Shown here: positions 51,347 through 60,778 of the stretch, piece after piece | Numbering within the stretch: the first letter of the stretch is position 1 | Layout of the letters: each line of letters begins with the position of its first letter | Assembly (NCBI GenBank): GCA_016721185.1 | Contig: JADKIP010000015.1 | Span: 452,950-516,949, forward strand | Length of the DNA stretch: 64,000 nucleotides | Source of the DNA: Candidatus Dechloromonas phosphorivorans | GTDB taxonomy: Bacteria > Pseudomonadota > Gammaproteobacteria > Burkholderiales > Rhodocyclaceae | Direction of reading: 5' to 3' | The notes under the pieces: model-generated | The model's input: only the letters and a program-made list of their open reading frames with translations | Database searches by the model: none | Told to the model about the DNA's origin: nothing | Translations under genes and position numbers: made by a program

Positions 51347-52742
51347 GTGGATGCCTTTGTCTGGACCGAGCGTTTTGAGACCGGTATCGAGTTTGTTGAT
51401 CGTCAGCATCGGCAATTGGTCGATACGACCAATCAGTTGGGTGAGCTGTTGCTGGTGGGCGAGGGGATTTCTGATGAGGAATTGCAGGCTTTGTTTCATA
51501 AGCTTGCCGACTACGGGCGCCGTCACTTTTCAGAAGAAGAAGCGCTGAGCGCCAAGGTCGGGCTCGATCCACGTCATCGGGAGCAGCATGCAGCCCACCA
51601 TCGGCACCTTTCGAGCAGTTGCTCGGCATGTGGCGGGCCCGTGCCTCAATGGCGCACCGGCGGAGGTTATTCAGGGCTTTCTCGCCGCCTGGCTGACGGT
51701 GCATATTCTGGGTGAGGATCAGGCGATGGCCCGCCAGATCGTGCGGATTCAGAATGGTGAATCGGCCGCGGCGGCTTATGACGCTGAGCAGCGCACGCTC
51801 GACCCGGCAATGGCGGTGCTGCTGGACGCGCCGGCGGCTTTATTTTCTGCTGGCCGAGCAAAATAAAAATTTGGCGCAAACCAATCTGGGGCTTGAAGAA
51901 CGGGTGGCAACACGTACCCGCGAACTGGCTGACGCCAATGCGCGGCTGGAGAGCGAGCAGGATGAGTTAACCGCGCTGCTGGGGAAAATCGAGTCAGCGC
52001 AGCAGCAACTGTTGCAGTCCGAAAAAATGGCAGCGATCGGCCAGTTGGCGGCGGGTGTTGCCCATGAAATCAATAATCCGATCGGCTTCGTCAATTCAAA
52101 TCTCCGGCACGCTGAAAACCTATTCGGCCCAGATACTCAAGCTGCTTGATACCTATGAAAAGCTGGGGATCAACGGTGACCAATCAATCATTGACGCAGC
52201 GCGCGCCGAAGCCGATATCGACTTTCTGCGCGAGGATTTGCCGGCGCTGCTCGCCGAATCGCAGGAGGGTTTGAGCCGGGTTACCAAGATCGTTCAGGAT
52301 CTGAAGGATTTCTCGCACGTCGACCAAACCGGGCATCAACTGTCCGACCTGAATGCGGCGATGGAAAGTACGCTGAACGTGGTCTGGAGCGAGCTGAAAT
52401 ACAAGGCGGAGGTCGTGCGAGCTCGGTGATATTCCTGAAGTCGATTGCGTTCCGGCCCAGATCAACCAGGTTTTCATGAACCTGTTGGTCAATGCGGCGC
52501 AAGCGATTGAAACCACCGGGCGCATTACCGTCCGTTCCGGTTTCGAGAACCAGCATGTCTGGTTCGAGGTGCTTGATACCGGCATGGGGATGCCGGAGGC
52601 AGTCAGAAAGCGTATCTTCGAGCCTTTCTATACGACCAAACCGGTAGGCAAAGGCACGGGGCTTGGGCTCTCCATTTCTTACGACATGGGCACCTGCTTC
52701 CGGCTCTGGTTGCCCTTGAACCAAGCGAATTTGACTGCCTGA
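51347..52742 (+). CDS. Hemerythrin-domain sensor histidine kinase (frameshifted, with internal deletion)
   Basis: The N-terminal about 135 residues form a bacteriohemerythrin with the di-iron ligands in FVDRQHRQL, RRHFSEEEAL and HREQHAAHHRH, suggesting O2 or redox sensing. A coiled coil (ERVATRTRELADANARLESE) leads to HisKA (GVAHEINNPIGF) and an HATPase (EVLDTGMGMPEAVRKRIFEP, GKGTGLGLSISYD, GTCFRLWLPL). Between SISYD and GTCFRLW about 45-50 bases that should code the G2 lid region are missing (about 52685). Other one-base faults lie near 51600, 51835, 52110 and 52425. GTG at 51347 is the start. Last gene of the signalling series. Confidence 0.75.
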
Positions 52743-52824
52743 TCGGCGGGTTCGTTTGGGCATTCCGTGAGGGCTTCCCGTTCTGGCCGGTCGCATTTAT
52801 CGCCGGCGCCTGCCAGAAAACCTT

Positions 52825-53969
52825 TCACAGTCCGAGAAAATCCCCGACTTCCGTGTCGCGGGCCATCGTGTCGGCATAGCCGAGATCGATCAGGCTCGGG
52901 TGTAGGGGCGTTCAAACAACAGATAGCTGGTGAGCGCGCCACCGCGGCGGTTCATGGCGCCAATGCCGGTGAGCATGACTTTGACCGCCCAGGGTAAGGC
53001 GGTAGCGTGCTCGGCAGCAATCCGGTCGAGCCGTTCCGACGGATAAATGATCAGTGTTTTGACTGGCCGCAATGGAATCTCGGATTGAAGGCGAAATGTC
53101 AGGTGGAATCGACGAGTGTCTGGTTGATGCGCTGCATACGCTCGATGTCGACCTCCAGGCTATCGAGAAAATGCTGGAAAGCGCGTGGCCGGCGATCTGG
53201 GCGAGCGATGGGTGGCATTCGACGCGTTGCCGGTCCAGGTGTTCATTCTTGCGACTGGCGCCGACAATCATCACTTGTTCAGCCCCCAGGTGAATGGCCG
53301 GAGAGATTGGCGCCAACTGGCGCATTGAGCCATCGCCAAAGAATTCACGATGAATGCGGGTGGGCGGGAAGACAAAGGAATGGCGCTGGAGGCGAGTAGA
53401 TGTTCGACCCCGAGCTTCGAGCGAATGTAAGCCTTTGCACCCGTCGCCAAGGGTGTGCCGAAGGATGCGCTCAAAGAAGCTGATGCTCGCCCGATTCGTA
53501 ACCGGAGGCGGTAATGCTGATCGCGTGCAGGGCGCCTTTGTCGATTGAGCGCTGAATGCCGCTGAAATCCAGGTTGCGCCGCAGCAGGTCGTCGAGTGGC
53601 GAGTTGTCGAGCAGTGAGCGGGGCTGGCTGGCGGATCAGCCAGCCGAGATCAAGCATGGACATCCAGCGGGCGCCGGAAGCGCCGATGCCCAACGGATCG
53701 GCCCGATAAATGTCGCCGGCGTGCATGTTGCGCCAGACTTCGGCCAGGATCGACACGGCTTTGCCGTAGTTGTCGGCCAGGCAGGCGATGCCGGCCGCAT
53801 TGATGGCGCCGGCCGAGGTGCCGCAAAGAATTGGGAAAGGGTTGCGCCGTCGGTTGCTGGAAAGTTTGGCCACAGCGAGCAGAAAGCCGACCTGATAAGC
53901 CGCCCTTGCCCCGCCGCCCGTCATGATCAGTGCGGTTCTTGGTCGCCTTGCCTGAGCCGTGTTAGGCAC
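52825..53969 (-). CDS. Patatin-like phospholipase (frameshifted)
   Basis: Minus-strand gene read in several frames. The N-terminus TALIMTGGGARAAYQVGFLLAVA holds the oxyanion glycine loop and CGTSAGAINA the GxSxG nucleophile elbow of patatins. Later pieces include YRADPLGIG, SSAIPL and FIVN, and a C-terminal VKVMLTGIGAMNRRGGALTSYLLFE, then LIDLGYADTMARDTEVGDFL. About 375 residues when joined. Patatin-like proteins are lipid acyl hydrolases; the bacterial role is uncertain. At least five one-base faults. Confidence 0.7.
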
Positions 53970-54101
53970 GAGGGGTCAGTCTTCAGTCCGAAACTGGCAG
54001 GTAAACCCGTGCTGGATCTGTGAATTCATCTTTCCCCCTCCGGTGTCTTGCCGGGTATTTGTGTCGTTGTGCGAGCAGTATAGGAGGATATTTTTGTTCG
54101 C

Positions 54102-54549
54102 TCAATCCAGCTGGGTACGCCGGGCATCAGCCCAGCAGTTGGGCGTTTCGTAAAGACGAACCTGATGAAGCTGCAATTGATTGCCGTAGGTGTCGCGGTA
54201 GACCGCATCCAGACATTCAAAAGCAATCCGGGCAAGGTTTTCTGCGGTCGGGACACGATCGAGAATGACGGTTTTGTGGTCGGGCAGCGAGTTCAGGAAA
54301 TCGACAATGGCCTTGTCGCCGGCAAAGGCGAGAAACGCGTGATCCCAGGCATCGACCAGATGCTGTTTGTGAATCCTTGACCTGCGAGAAATCCATCACC
54401 ATACCGTTCGCGGCGTCACCGGATTTGTCGATCACGCTGCCCGAGCGTGATTTCAATGGTAGCGATGCCCGTGCAGATGACGGCACTGGCTTTTGTGATC
54501 CGGGGATGCGGTGCCCGGCATCGAATTCCAGACGGCGGGTGATAAACAT
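54102..54549 (-). CDS. queD: 6-carboxytetrahydropterin synthase (frameshifted)
   Basis: The start MFITRRLEFDAGHRIP and the segment SGSVIDKSGDAANGMVMDFSQVK identify QueD/6-pyruvoyl-tetrahydropterin synthase, which in bacteria makes 6-carboxy-tetrahydropterin on the way to queuosine. Zinc ligands come from DAGHRI and an HLHGHRY motif visible in another frame; the C-terminus YETPNCWADARRTQLD is conserved. About 148 residues after repair. Divergent from the radical SAM gene with 44 bp between starts. Confidence 0.78.
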
Positions 54550-54593
54550 GGGCTTGGTGCTCTTCAGAAAGGTTGCAGATTATACAATGCGGC

Positions 54594-55457
54594 ATGCTTA
54601 CCACTATTGATCACCGCCGGACAGCGCCGGTCTGCTCTACGTTTATCCGGTCATTTCGCGTCGTGCCGGCGGGGTGTCGGTCGGCATCAATTTAAATACC
54701 AATAACGCCTGCAACTGGGCGTGTGTTTATTGTCAGGTGGAAAAGCTGACGCGCGGCGGTCCGCCGCCGATTGATCTGGACCGGCTGAAAGTGAGCTGGA
54801 AGGCTTTCTCGACGACGCTTTGCACGGTGATTTCATGCAGCGCCAGGTGCCGCCGGAAGCCCGCCAGTTAATGGATATTGCTTTTTCCGGCAATGGCGAA
54901 CCGACCAGTGCGCCGGAGTTCGCCGACGCGGTTGAGCGGGTCGCGTCGGTGCTTGAATCTTTTGGCTTGCGGGGCAAGTTGATGGTGCGGCTGATTACCA
55001 ATGGCAGCCTGATGCACCGGCCCGATGTGCAGCGTGGCATCAAGTTATTGGGCGAACTGGGGGCGAGGTCTGGTTCAAGATTGATCGGGTTGAATCGGCG
55101 GATGCAGCCGAAGTCAATGGCGTGCCAATTCAGGTCGAGAAGATCGCGCGTCATCTCGAAATTTGTGCGGGCCTGGCATCCAGCTTGGGTTCAAACCTGC
55201 TGGTTTGCGCTGGATGGGCAGGCGCCGGGCGCATCAGCCGCGATGCTTATTGTGCTTTTGCGCAGCCGCTGGCCGGTCAATTGGCGGGCATTCATCTCTA
55301 CGGTCTGGCTCGTCCCTCAATGCAGCCGGCCGCGCCGCAGCTCAGCCGCTTGTCCTCCGCCGAACTGACGGCATTTGCTGAAGAGATACACAGAAAACGG
55401 TATCCGGGTGATGGTTTCCCCCGTAATACCCGTTGTTGCGGTCAACGGCTCAAATGA
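54594..55457 (+). CDS. Radical SAM protein (frameshifted)
   Basis: Radical SAM cluster motif C-x3-C-x2-C in NNACNWACVYCQVEKL, after a start reading MLTTIDHRR...LLYVYPVISRRAGGVSVGINLNT (pieces). Also seen are MDIAFSGNGEPTSAPEF (SAM-binding GGEPT-like motif), GKLMVRLITNGSLMHRPDVQ and VWFKIDR. It lacks the pattern of QueE, so although next to queD it is probably not the queuosine enzyme. Substrate unknown. The C-terminal part (after about 55180) is hard to follow because of several indels, so the end is approximate. Confidence 0.65.
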
Positions 55458-55477
55458 GCCGATTTCTAGTCCGTTTT

Positions 55478-55781
55478 TCAGGCTGCTTTTTTAGCGTGGC
55501 TGCGCGCCGATTTCTTCAGTGACTTGAACAGTTCCGGTTCTTGCGCCTTCAGATATTCAACGACATCCCAGTCTTCACGCTTGATCGATTTGATATCGAT
55601 CTGCTCAACGGTGCATCCGCGCAGCAGTTCGCGCACTGGTTTCGGCATGTTGCGCCGCTTTCGTAGCGTGAGCCACCGCTCTGGGTAACACCCAGCCAGG
55701 ACCAGAATTGCTGCTGGTTCAGGCCAAGTTTGCGACGGATTTCGCGAGCATCAACTTTTCGATAGTTTTAACAGCGGTCAT
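55478..55781 (-). CDS. Helix-turn-helix transcriptional regulator (frameshifted)
   Basis: Small protein of about 100 residues once two missing bases (near 55757 and 55664) are restored. It reads MTAVKTIEK-DAREIRRKLGLNQQQFWSWLGVTQSGGSRYESG-NMPKPVRELL in pieces: an XRE-like HTH with the helix pair around LNQQQFW and VTQSGGSRYESG. The C-terminal half is basic (LFKSLKKSARSHAKKAA). An inverted repeat 30-60 nt upstream may be its operator. Confidence 0.65.
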
Positions 55782-55809
55782 TCATTCTCCGTACGCCAGT
55801 ATCATAAGG

Positions 55810-55845
55810 TTACCTAAGCATCCTAGCGATATATGACTTAGGTTA
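55810..55845. promoter_or_regulatory. Inverted repeat, possible operator of the HTH regulator
   Basis: TTACCTAAG (about 55810-55818) and CTTAGGTTA (55837-55845) are near-perfect inverted copies with an 18-nt spacer in an AT-rich 268-bp gap (55782-56049). The rest of the gap shows no gene. Confidence 0.45.
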
Positions 55846-56049
55846 TATATAAGTGTATAGGCGGTTATGACGTTTTGCAAGTGCAAATGCCATAAATTTT
55901 CATTCACCTCTCAACGTAACTCATTGGATACATAAGCTTGCTTGTGGTTCCCGCGAATCTACCCGACCTTTGCCGGATTAGCCTTCCCGAAATCCGGCCG
56001 ATGCTCTAAGATCGATCAACTAAACTAAATTATGTTTTTGGAGACTTCA

Positions 56050-56490
56050 ATGCAGGTTAGAGAGATTATTGGACTCAAGGGGGAACGCTCTACACGGCCA
56101 CGCCGCAACAGTCCTGGCCTGCCAGCGCTATCCACGATGGCGGAGCTGGATTCGGTTCCCTGGTCGTCGTGCACGAAGGCAAGATTGCGGGATGCTGACG
56201 TTTCGCGAGGTTCTGCTGGCGCTGAAGAAACATGCGTCTTCAGCGGATGGTCTGTCGGTGGGCGACGTGATGGTGAAAACCCGGTCACGGCCTTTCCGGC
56301 TATGGAGGCCAATCTGCGTCGTCTGATGATCGAAAAGCGCTCGCGTTGTTATTTTCCGGTGCTTGAGGGCGACTTGCTGATGGGGGTGATTTTTCGCCTA
56401 TGTCGCCAAGGCGGTTCTGGAAGAGCAAAGCTTCGAGAACAAGATGCTGAAGAGCTACATCAAAAACTGGCCGGACGGGCCGCAAATTGA
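56050..56490 (+). CDS. CBS domain protein (frameshifted)
   Basis: About 145 residues with two CBS motifs, which bind adenosyl nucleotides. It begins MQVREIIGLKG after a GGAG site at 56040-56043; the pieces 'MAELD', GKIAGMLTFREVLLALKKHASSADGLSVGDVMVK and MIEKRSRCYFPVLEGDLLMGVI show both CBS repeats. Ends near ENKMLKSYIKNWPD, just before a terminator. Frame changes near 56095, 56150, 56190, 56280 and 56395. No partner domain. Confidence 0.72.
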   Translation: MQVREIIGLKGERSTRPRRNSPGLPALSTMAELDSVPWSSCTKARLRDADVSRGSAGAEETCVFSGWSVGGRRDGENPVTAFPAMEANLRRLMIEKRSRCYFPVLEGDLLMGVIFRLCRQGGSGRAKLREQDAEELHQKLAGRAAN

Positions 56491-56507
56491 AACTGCGCAA
56501 CGCCGAC

Positions 56508-56530
56508 AAAGCAGCTTCGGCTGCTTTTTT
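56508..56530 (+). terminator. Terminator of the CBS gene
   Basis: AAAGCAGC (56508-56515), loop TTCG, GCTGC plus TTTTTT (56520-56530). The following 56531-56753 region has no frame I can support; it may hold a small basic protein gene on the minus strand broken by indels. Confidence 0.85.
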
Positions 56531-56753
56531 AGGGCGGTCGATGCCGTTTCGCTTAACGACTATCCCAGCCATAGCGCTTGCTGCGGTGCCAGCGGTTGTC
56601 CGGTTGCTGCCGCGGGTTTTGCTGGTGCGAGGGCGGTGTTCTTTCGGGGCGCCGGTTGTGTCGGAACCTTGGTTGCGGTCAACGGTGCTGGAGAGGTATT
56701 TCTTTGCTCGTCATGATAAACTCCGGTTTCATCTCTATTAGAGCGCTGCAAAC

Positions 56754-57845
56754 ATGTCCGGCAATACTTTCGGCACCCTATTTACTGTTAACCTCCTTTG
56801 GCGAGTCGCATGGTCCGGCAATTGGCTGCAAGTGGACGGCTGCCCACCGGGGCTGGCCTTGTGCGAAGCCGATATTCAGGCCGAGCTTGATCGCCGCAAG
56901 CCAGGCACCTCGCGCGCGTCACGCAAGCGCCACGAGCCCGATAGCGTCGAAATTCTATCCGGCGTTTTCGAGGCAAAACTGACCGGTACGCCGATTGCGT
57001 TACTGATTCGCAACCAGGACCAGCGCAGCAAGGATTACGGCAACATTGCGGATACCTTCCGTCCGGGTCATGCCGATTACACCACACCCATAAATACGGC
57101 TTCGCGATTATCGCGGTGGCGGCCGTTCGTCAGCGCGCGCGAGACGGCGGTGCGCGATGCCGCCGGGGCGATTGCCCGTAAATGGCTGCTTGAGCGTTAC
57201 GGCATTAACATCCGTGGTTGGATGAGCGCCCTTGGCCGGTCTGAAATTCCATTCGTCTCGGCCGACGAAATTGATGGCAACGCTTTCTTCGCCGCCAATG
57301 CGATCGTCCCCGAGTTGTAAAACTTCATGGATCGTCTGCGCAAGTCGCTTGATTCAGTCGGTGCCAAGATCACAGTCACCGCCACCGGTGTTCCGCCGGG
57401 TTAAGGGCGAGCCGGTTTGTGACCGTCTGGATGCCGAAAATTGCTTTGCCGCGATGGGTATAATGCGGTCAGGGGTTAAGTTGGTGCCGGCTTTGCTTCC
57501 GTGGCGCAAAAGGGCAGAACATGGCGAGTCGAGATGACGCCGCGGGTTTCGTCAGTAATTACGCCGGCGGTGTGCTCCGGTAATTTCGACCGGCCAGGAA
57601 ATCGTCGCCAATATGGCCATCATGCCGACCTCGTCGATTGCCCAGGCGCGCCGCTCGATCGATGCCCATGGCAATGCCATTGAGGTGGCCACTGAAGGGC
57701 GGCACGATCCCTGTGTTGGCATTCGTGCGACGCCGATTGCCGAAGCCATGCTGGCGCTGGTACTCATTGATCATGCCTGCGCCACCGGGCGCAATGTGGC
57801 GATGTTGTATGTGCCACGCCGCGCATACCCGGGGAAACCGCGTAA
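56754..57845 (+). CDS. aroC: Chorismate synthase (frameshifted)
   Basis: Last enzyme of the shikimate trunk: converts 5-enolpyruvylshikimate-3-phosphate to chorismate using reduced FMN. Recognisable pieces in order: MSGNTFGTLFTV..SFGESHG, GCPPGLALCEADIQAELDRRKPGTSR, VEILSGVFEAKLTGTPIALLIRNQDQRSKDYGNIADTFRPGHADYT, AAGAIARKWL, SSIRQARRSIDAHG-like segment and GRHDPCVGIRATPIAEAMLALVLIDH. About 363 residues when repaired. At least ten one-base faults. Ends with CATPRIPGETA-like residues before the stop at 57843-57845. Confidence 0.85.
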
Positions 57846-57892
57846 AATTTATTATTCAACACACGGAAGCAAAAACTGCAAGGAGAAGAAAA

Positions 57893-58157
57893 ATGCAAAT
57901 CGACCATCATGATCTTCACCACGATTTTCGGAACTGAACGACGCTATTCATGCCTTGAAAACCGGCAATGCCCATTTTGCCAAGCTGTTCGCCACTTACC
58001 ATCGTCTGACTGGTAATGTTGAAAGTCTGGAAGAGCACGACATGCCGGCTCGCTGATTTCACCATCGAAGATATGAAAAACAGCGTCAAACCCAAGGATG
58101 AGCTTTATCACACTGCTGGCTTTCCGTGCCGGCCAGAAACTGCCAAGGCCCAAATAG
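57893..58157 (+). CDS. YdcH/DUF465 family protein (frameshifted)
   Basis: Small helical protein of about 88 residues after repair. An AAGGAGAA ribosome site (57880-57887) precedes the ATG. It starts MQIDHHDLHHDF and continues LNDAIHALKTGNAHFAKLFATYHRLTGNVESLEEHDMP and the KLKDELYH-like end, the DUF465 pattern. Function unknown; common and abundant in betaproteobacteria. Frame changes near 57925, 58046 and 58080. Confidence 0.72.
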
Positions 58158-58196
58158 CGCCTTTGCCCGACAGTGCATCCGGTATAATATCATCGG

Positions 58197-59336
58197 ATGC
58201 GCTTTTTCTACTGGCGCCCTCTCGGGCTACTTCCTTTATTTCGCCTTCATCGGCGCCTTCTCGCGCCCTACTTCGGGCCCCATCTCCAATCCCCGAGTTT
58301 CTCTGCCTGGGACATCCAGTTTGCTGATGTCGCAGATGCAATGATGCGGCCTGTTTGAATTTGGGGTTGGCTGGCCGATCGCTTCGGGCGGCGGATGATG
58401 ATCATTCGACTGGCGGCGCTGACTCGTCTTGCCTGATTCAGTGCTTTTTCTGGCTGGATAAATTGCCCGGGATGTTGGTTACGATGGCGGCGCTTGCCTT
58501 CTTCTGGAGCAGCCCTGCCGCTCGTCGAGACGCTGACTTTCGATCATTTGCGTCAGGCGCCCGAGCGCTAAGCAGCCGTATCCGTCTTTGGGGTCGATCG
58601 GTTTTATCGTTGCCGTCATGTTGACCGCGGTGCCTTGCTTGACATGGCGCCAGCCGTTCCATGCGCTGGATCTGCTGGGGAATTTTGGTCGGGATTCTTG
58701 CGGTGGCGCTGGTGGTGCCGAGGCCTCTGGCGAAGCCTTCCGATGAGGCGCCAGGCGTCGCGAGACTTCGCGTCAGCCACGGTCAGGGGCGCTGATGGCC
58801 GCCTGCTTGGCGATGTCGGCCGCACACGGCGCTTTCGCCCTCCCGACTTCACTTGTCAGCCCATGGTTGCGCAAAACCGGTGGGCGGGCTTTGGTCGCTC
58901 GGTGTGCTGGCTGAAAATGCTGTATTCACTGATGGCGCGGCTTTCCATGCGTTTTTTCAATGCGTTTCATTTTGCTTGGCAGTTTTGCCGCTGCAGTCAT
59001 ACGTTTTCTCTTGATAGGTTGGGGTGTTGAATGGTCTGTCATGATTTGGTGCAACTGCTTCACGGGCTGACTTCGGGGCCTATCACGCCTCCGCCATTGC
59101 CGCCGTCAATGAATAGTTTCCTGGTGCCCAGTCGCCGGGGCAGGCTTTGTATTCAAGTCTCGTTCGGTGCCGGCGGTTTTGATCGGCGCCTTGATCAGTG
59201 GTTACACCTGGGATGCTTGGGGGCTGGCTGGACCCCTTCACGCTCAGTGCGCTCTTTGCGCTGATTGGCTTTGGGTTGGTCTGGGGTTGGGTCGGCAAGA
59301 ATGCTGCGGTCGACCGCCTTTTCAAGGCAAAAAATC
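58197..59336 (+). CDS. MFS transporter, 3-phenylpropionate/sugar-efflux-like (frameshifted)
   Basis: Broken gene coding a 12-helix major facilitator. The pieces read: MRFFYW-RPLSGYFLYFAFIGAFS, LADRFGRRMMIIRLAALT with the MFS loop motif, LPGMLVTMAALAFFW, RIRLWGSIGF-like, GILAVALVVP, FGAGGLIGALISGYTWDAWG and ALFALIGFGLVWGWVGK. N-terminus and loop match the MFS_1-like/HcaT group. The stop codon cannot be placed because of indels; the end is approximate, before leuC. A copy of the dispersed 13-mer lies at 59302-59314. Confidence 0.65.
59302..59314 (-). repeat. Dispersed motif GTCGACCGCAGCA near the MFS gene end
   Basis: Exact reverse-complement copy of GTYGACCGCAGCA within the low-quality part of the window. 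Confidence 0.55.
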
Positions 59337-59390
59337 GCGATCTGTGCAATAATTCAGCATGGCCCACTTTACAAGACCCCATGTCGAAGA

Positions 59391-60630
59391 CCCTTTACGA
59401 CAAGCTTTGGAGAACCACGTTGTCCATCAGGAAGCAGATGGCACGGCGCTCCACTATTGACCGCCACCTCGTTCTGAAGTGACCAGCCCGCAGGCTTTTG
59501 AAGGCCTCAAGCTGGCTGGCCGCAAGCGCAGCGGATTTCTCCCATTGTTGCGACGGCTGACCACAATACGCCGACCGATCATTGGGAAGAGGGCATCAAA
59601 GACCCGGTTTCCGTCAGCAGGTTGAAACGCTGGATAGCAGCATCACGCGAAGTCGGCGCGCTGGCCTATTTCCCGTTTAAAGACCCGAAGCAAGGCATCG
59701 TGCACGTCGTTGGTCCTGAAAACGGTGCGACATTGCCAGCATGACCGTCGTCTGCGGCGACTCGCATACCTCGACGCATGGTGCCTTTGCCTGCCTGGCG
59801 CACGGTATCGGCACCTCGGAAGTCGAGCATGTGCTGGCGACGCAATGCCTGCTGCAAAAGAAGTCGAAAACCATGCTGATCGCCGTCGATGGCAAACTCG
59901 GCAAGGGCGTTACCGCCAAGGATGTGGCGCTGGCCATTATCGGCACCATCGGCACGGCCGGTGGTAACGGTTACGCCATCGAATTCGGCGGTAGCGCTAA
60001 ACCTGGGACAAGGCAGTCGCCTACTGGCAGACATTGCATTCCATAGCGGCTGCGAGTTTTGACCAGGTGCTGACGCTGCGGGTGATATCCGCACAAGTGA
60101 CCTGGGGAGCGTCGCCGGAAATGGTCGTCGCCATCGATGCTATCGTGCCCGATCCGGCCAAGCAGACTGATCCGGTCAAGCGCGAAGGTATGGGCGCGCC
60201 CTGCAATATATGGGGCTGAACCCGGAACACGCCGATCCCGAGTATTGCCATTGACAAGGTGTTCATTGGTTCTACCAAACTCGCGCATCGAGTTGCGCGA
60301 AGCCGCATCGGTGCTCAAGGGCGCCATCGCCGCCACCACCATCAAACTGGCATGGCTGTACCGGGTTCCGGTCTGGTCAAGCGTCAAGCCGAAGCTAGAG
60401 GCCGGGATAAAGTGTTCCTTGCTGCTGGTTTTGGTGGCGCGAGCCTGGTTTGCTCAATGTGTCTGGCGATGAATGCCGACCGTCTGGAGCCGGGCGGCGT
60501 TGCGCCTCGACTTCCAACCGCAATTTTGAAGGCCGTCAGGGCCGGGCGGGCGCACCATCTGCTCAGTCCGGCGATGGCCGCTGCGGCGCGCAGTACCCAG
60601 CCATTTGCTGATGTTCGCGACATTACTTGA
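59391..60630 (+). CDS. leuC: 3-isopropylmalate dehydratase large subunit (frameshifted, internal deletion)
   Basis: [4Fe-4S] aconitase-family enzyme of leucine synthesis. Pieces: MSKTLYDKLW at the start, ADHNTPTDHW, FPFKDPKQGIVHVVGPE, MTVVCGDSHTSTHGAFACLAHGIGTSEVEHVLATQ, SKTMLIAVDGKLGKGVTAKDVALAIIGTIGTAGGNGYAIEFGGSA, then a jump to WDKAVAYWQTLHS, and later the cluster-ligand region CSMCLAMNADRLEPG. About 130 bases coding the segment after EFGGSA are missing at about 60003. The GSCTNSR cysteine motif is also damaged (about 60275). Confidence 0.85.
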
Positions 60631-60644
60631 GAGGAAAGTTGACC

Positions 60645-60770
60645 ATGAAAAAAGTTGCTGTTGTGTTTTCACTGATTTCCGCGCTTTCTTTTCTTCCTGC
60701 AACACCGTGCATGGCATCAGCCAAAAAGATATTGAAAGGGTGGTGAAGCCATCCAGAAATCGTCAAGTAA
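60645..60770 (+). CDS. Entericidin-like small lipoprotein (frameshifted)
   Basis: About 42 residues: MKKVAVVFSLISALSFLP, a damaged lipobox (LPCNTVHGI in the repaired frame), then HGISQKDIER-GGEAIQKSSSK. Entericidin A/B family lipoproteins have this size and the 'TVxGxGxDxxxxGxAIxxA' pattern, and in many betaproteobacteria one lies between leuC and leuD, as here. Frame changes near 60700 and 60740. Confidence 0.7.
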
Positions 60771-60778
60771 GAGGTCGC

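Noticed and set aside
56553..56751. Small protein gene between the CBS gene and aroC
   Set aside because: Both strands give short frames, the likeliest minus-strand one stops after 11 codons, and indels make any reading arbitrary.
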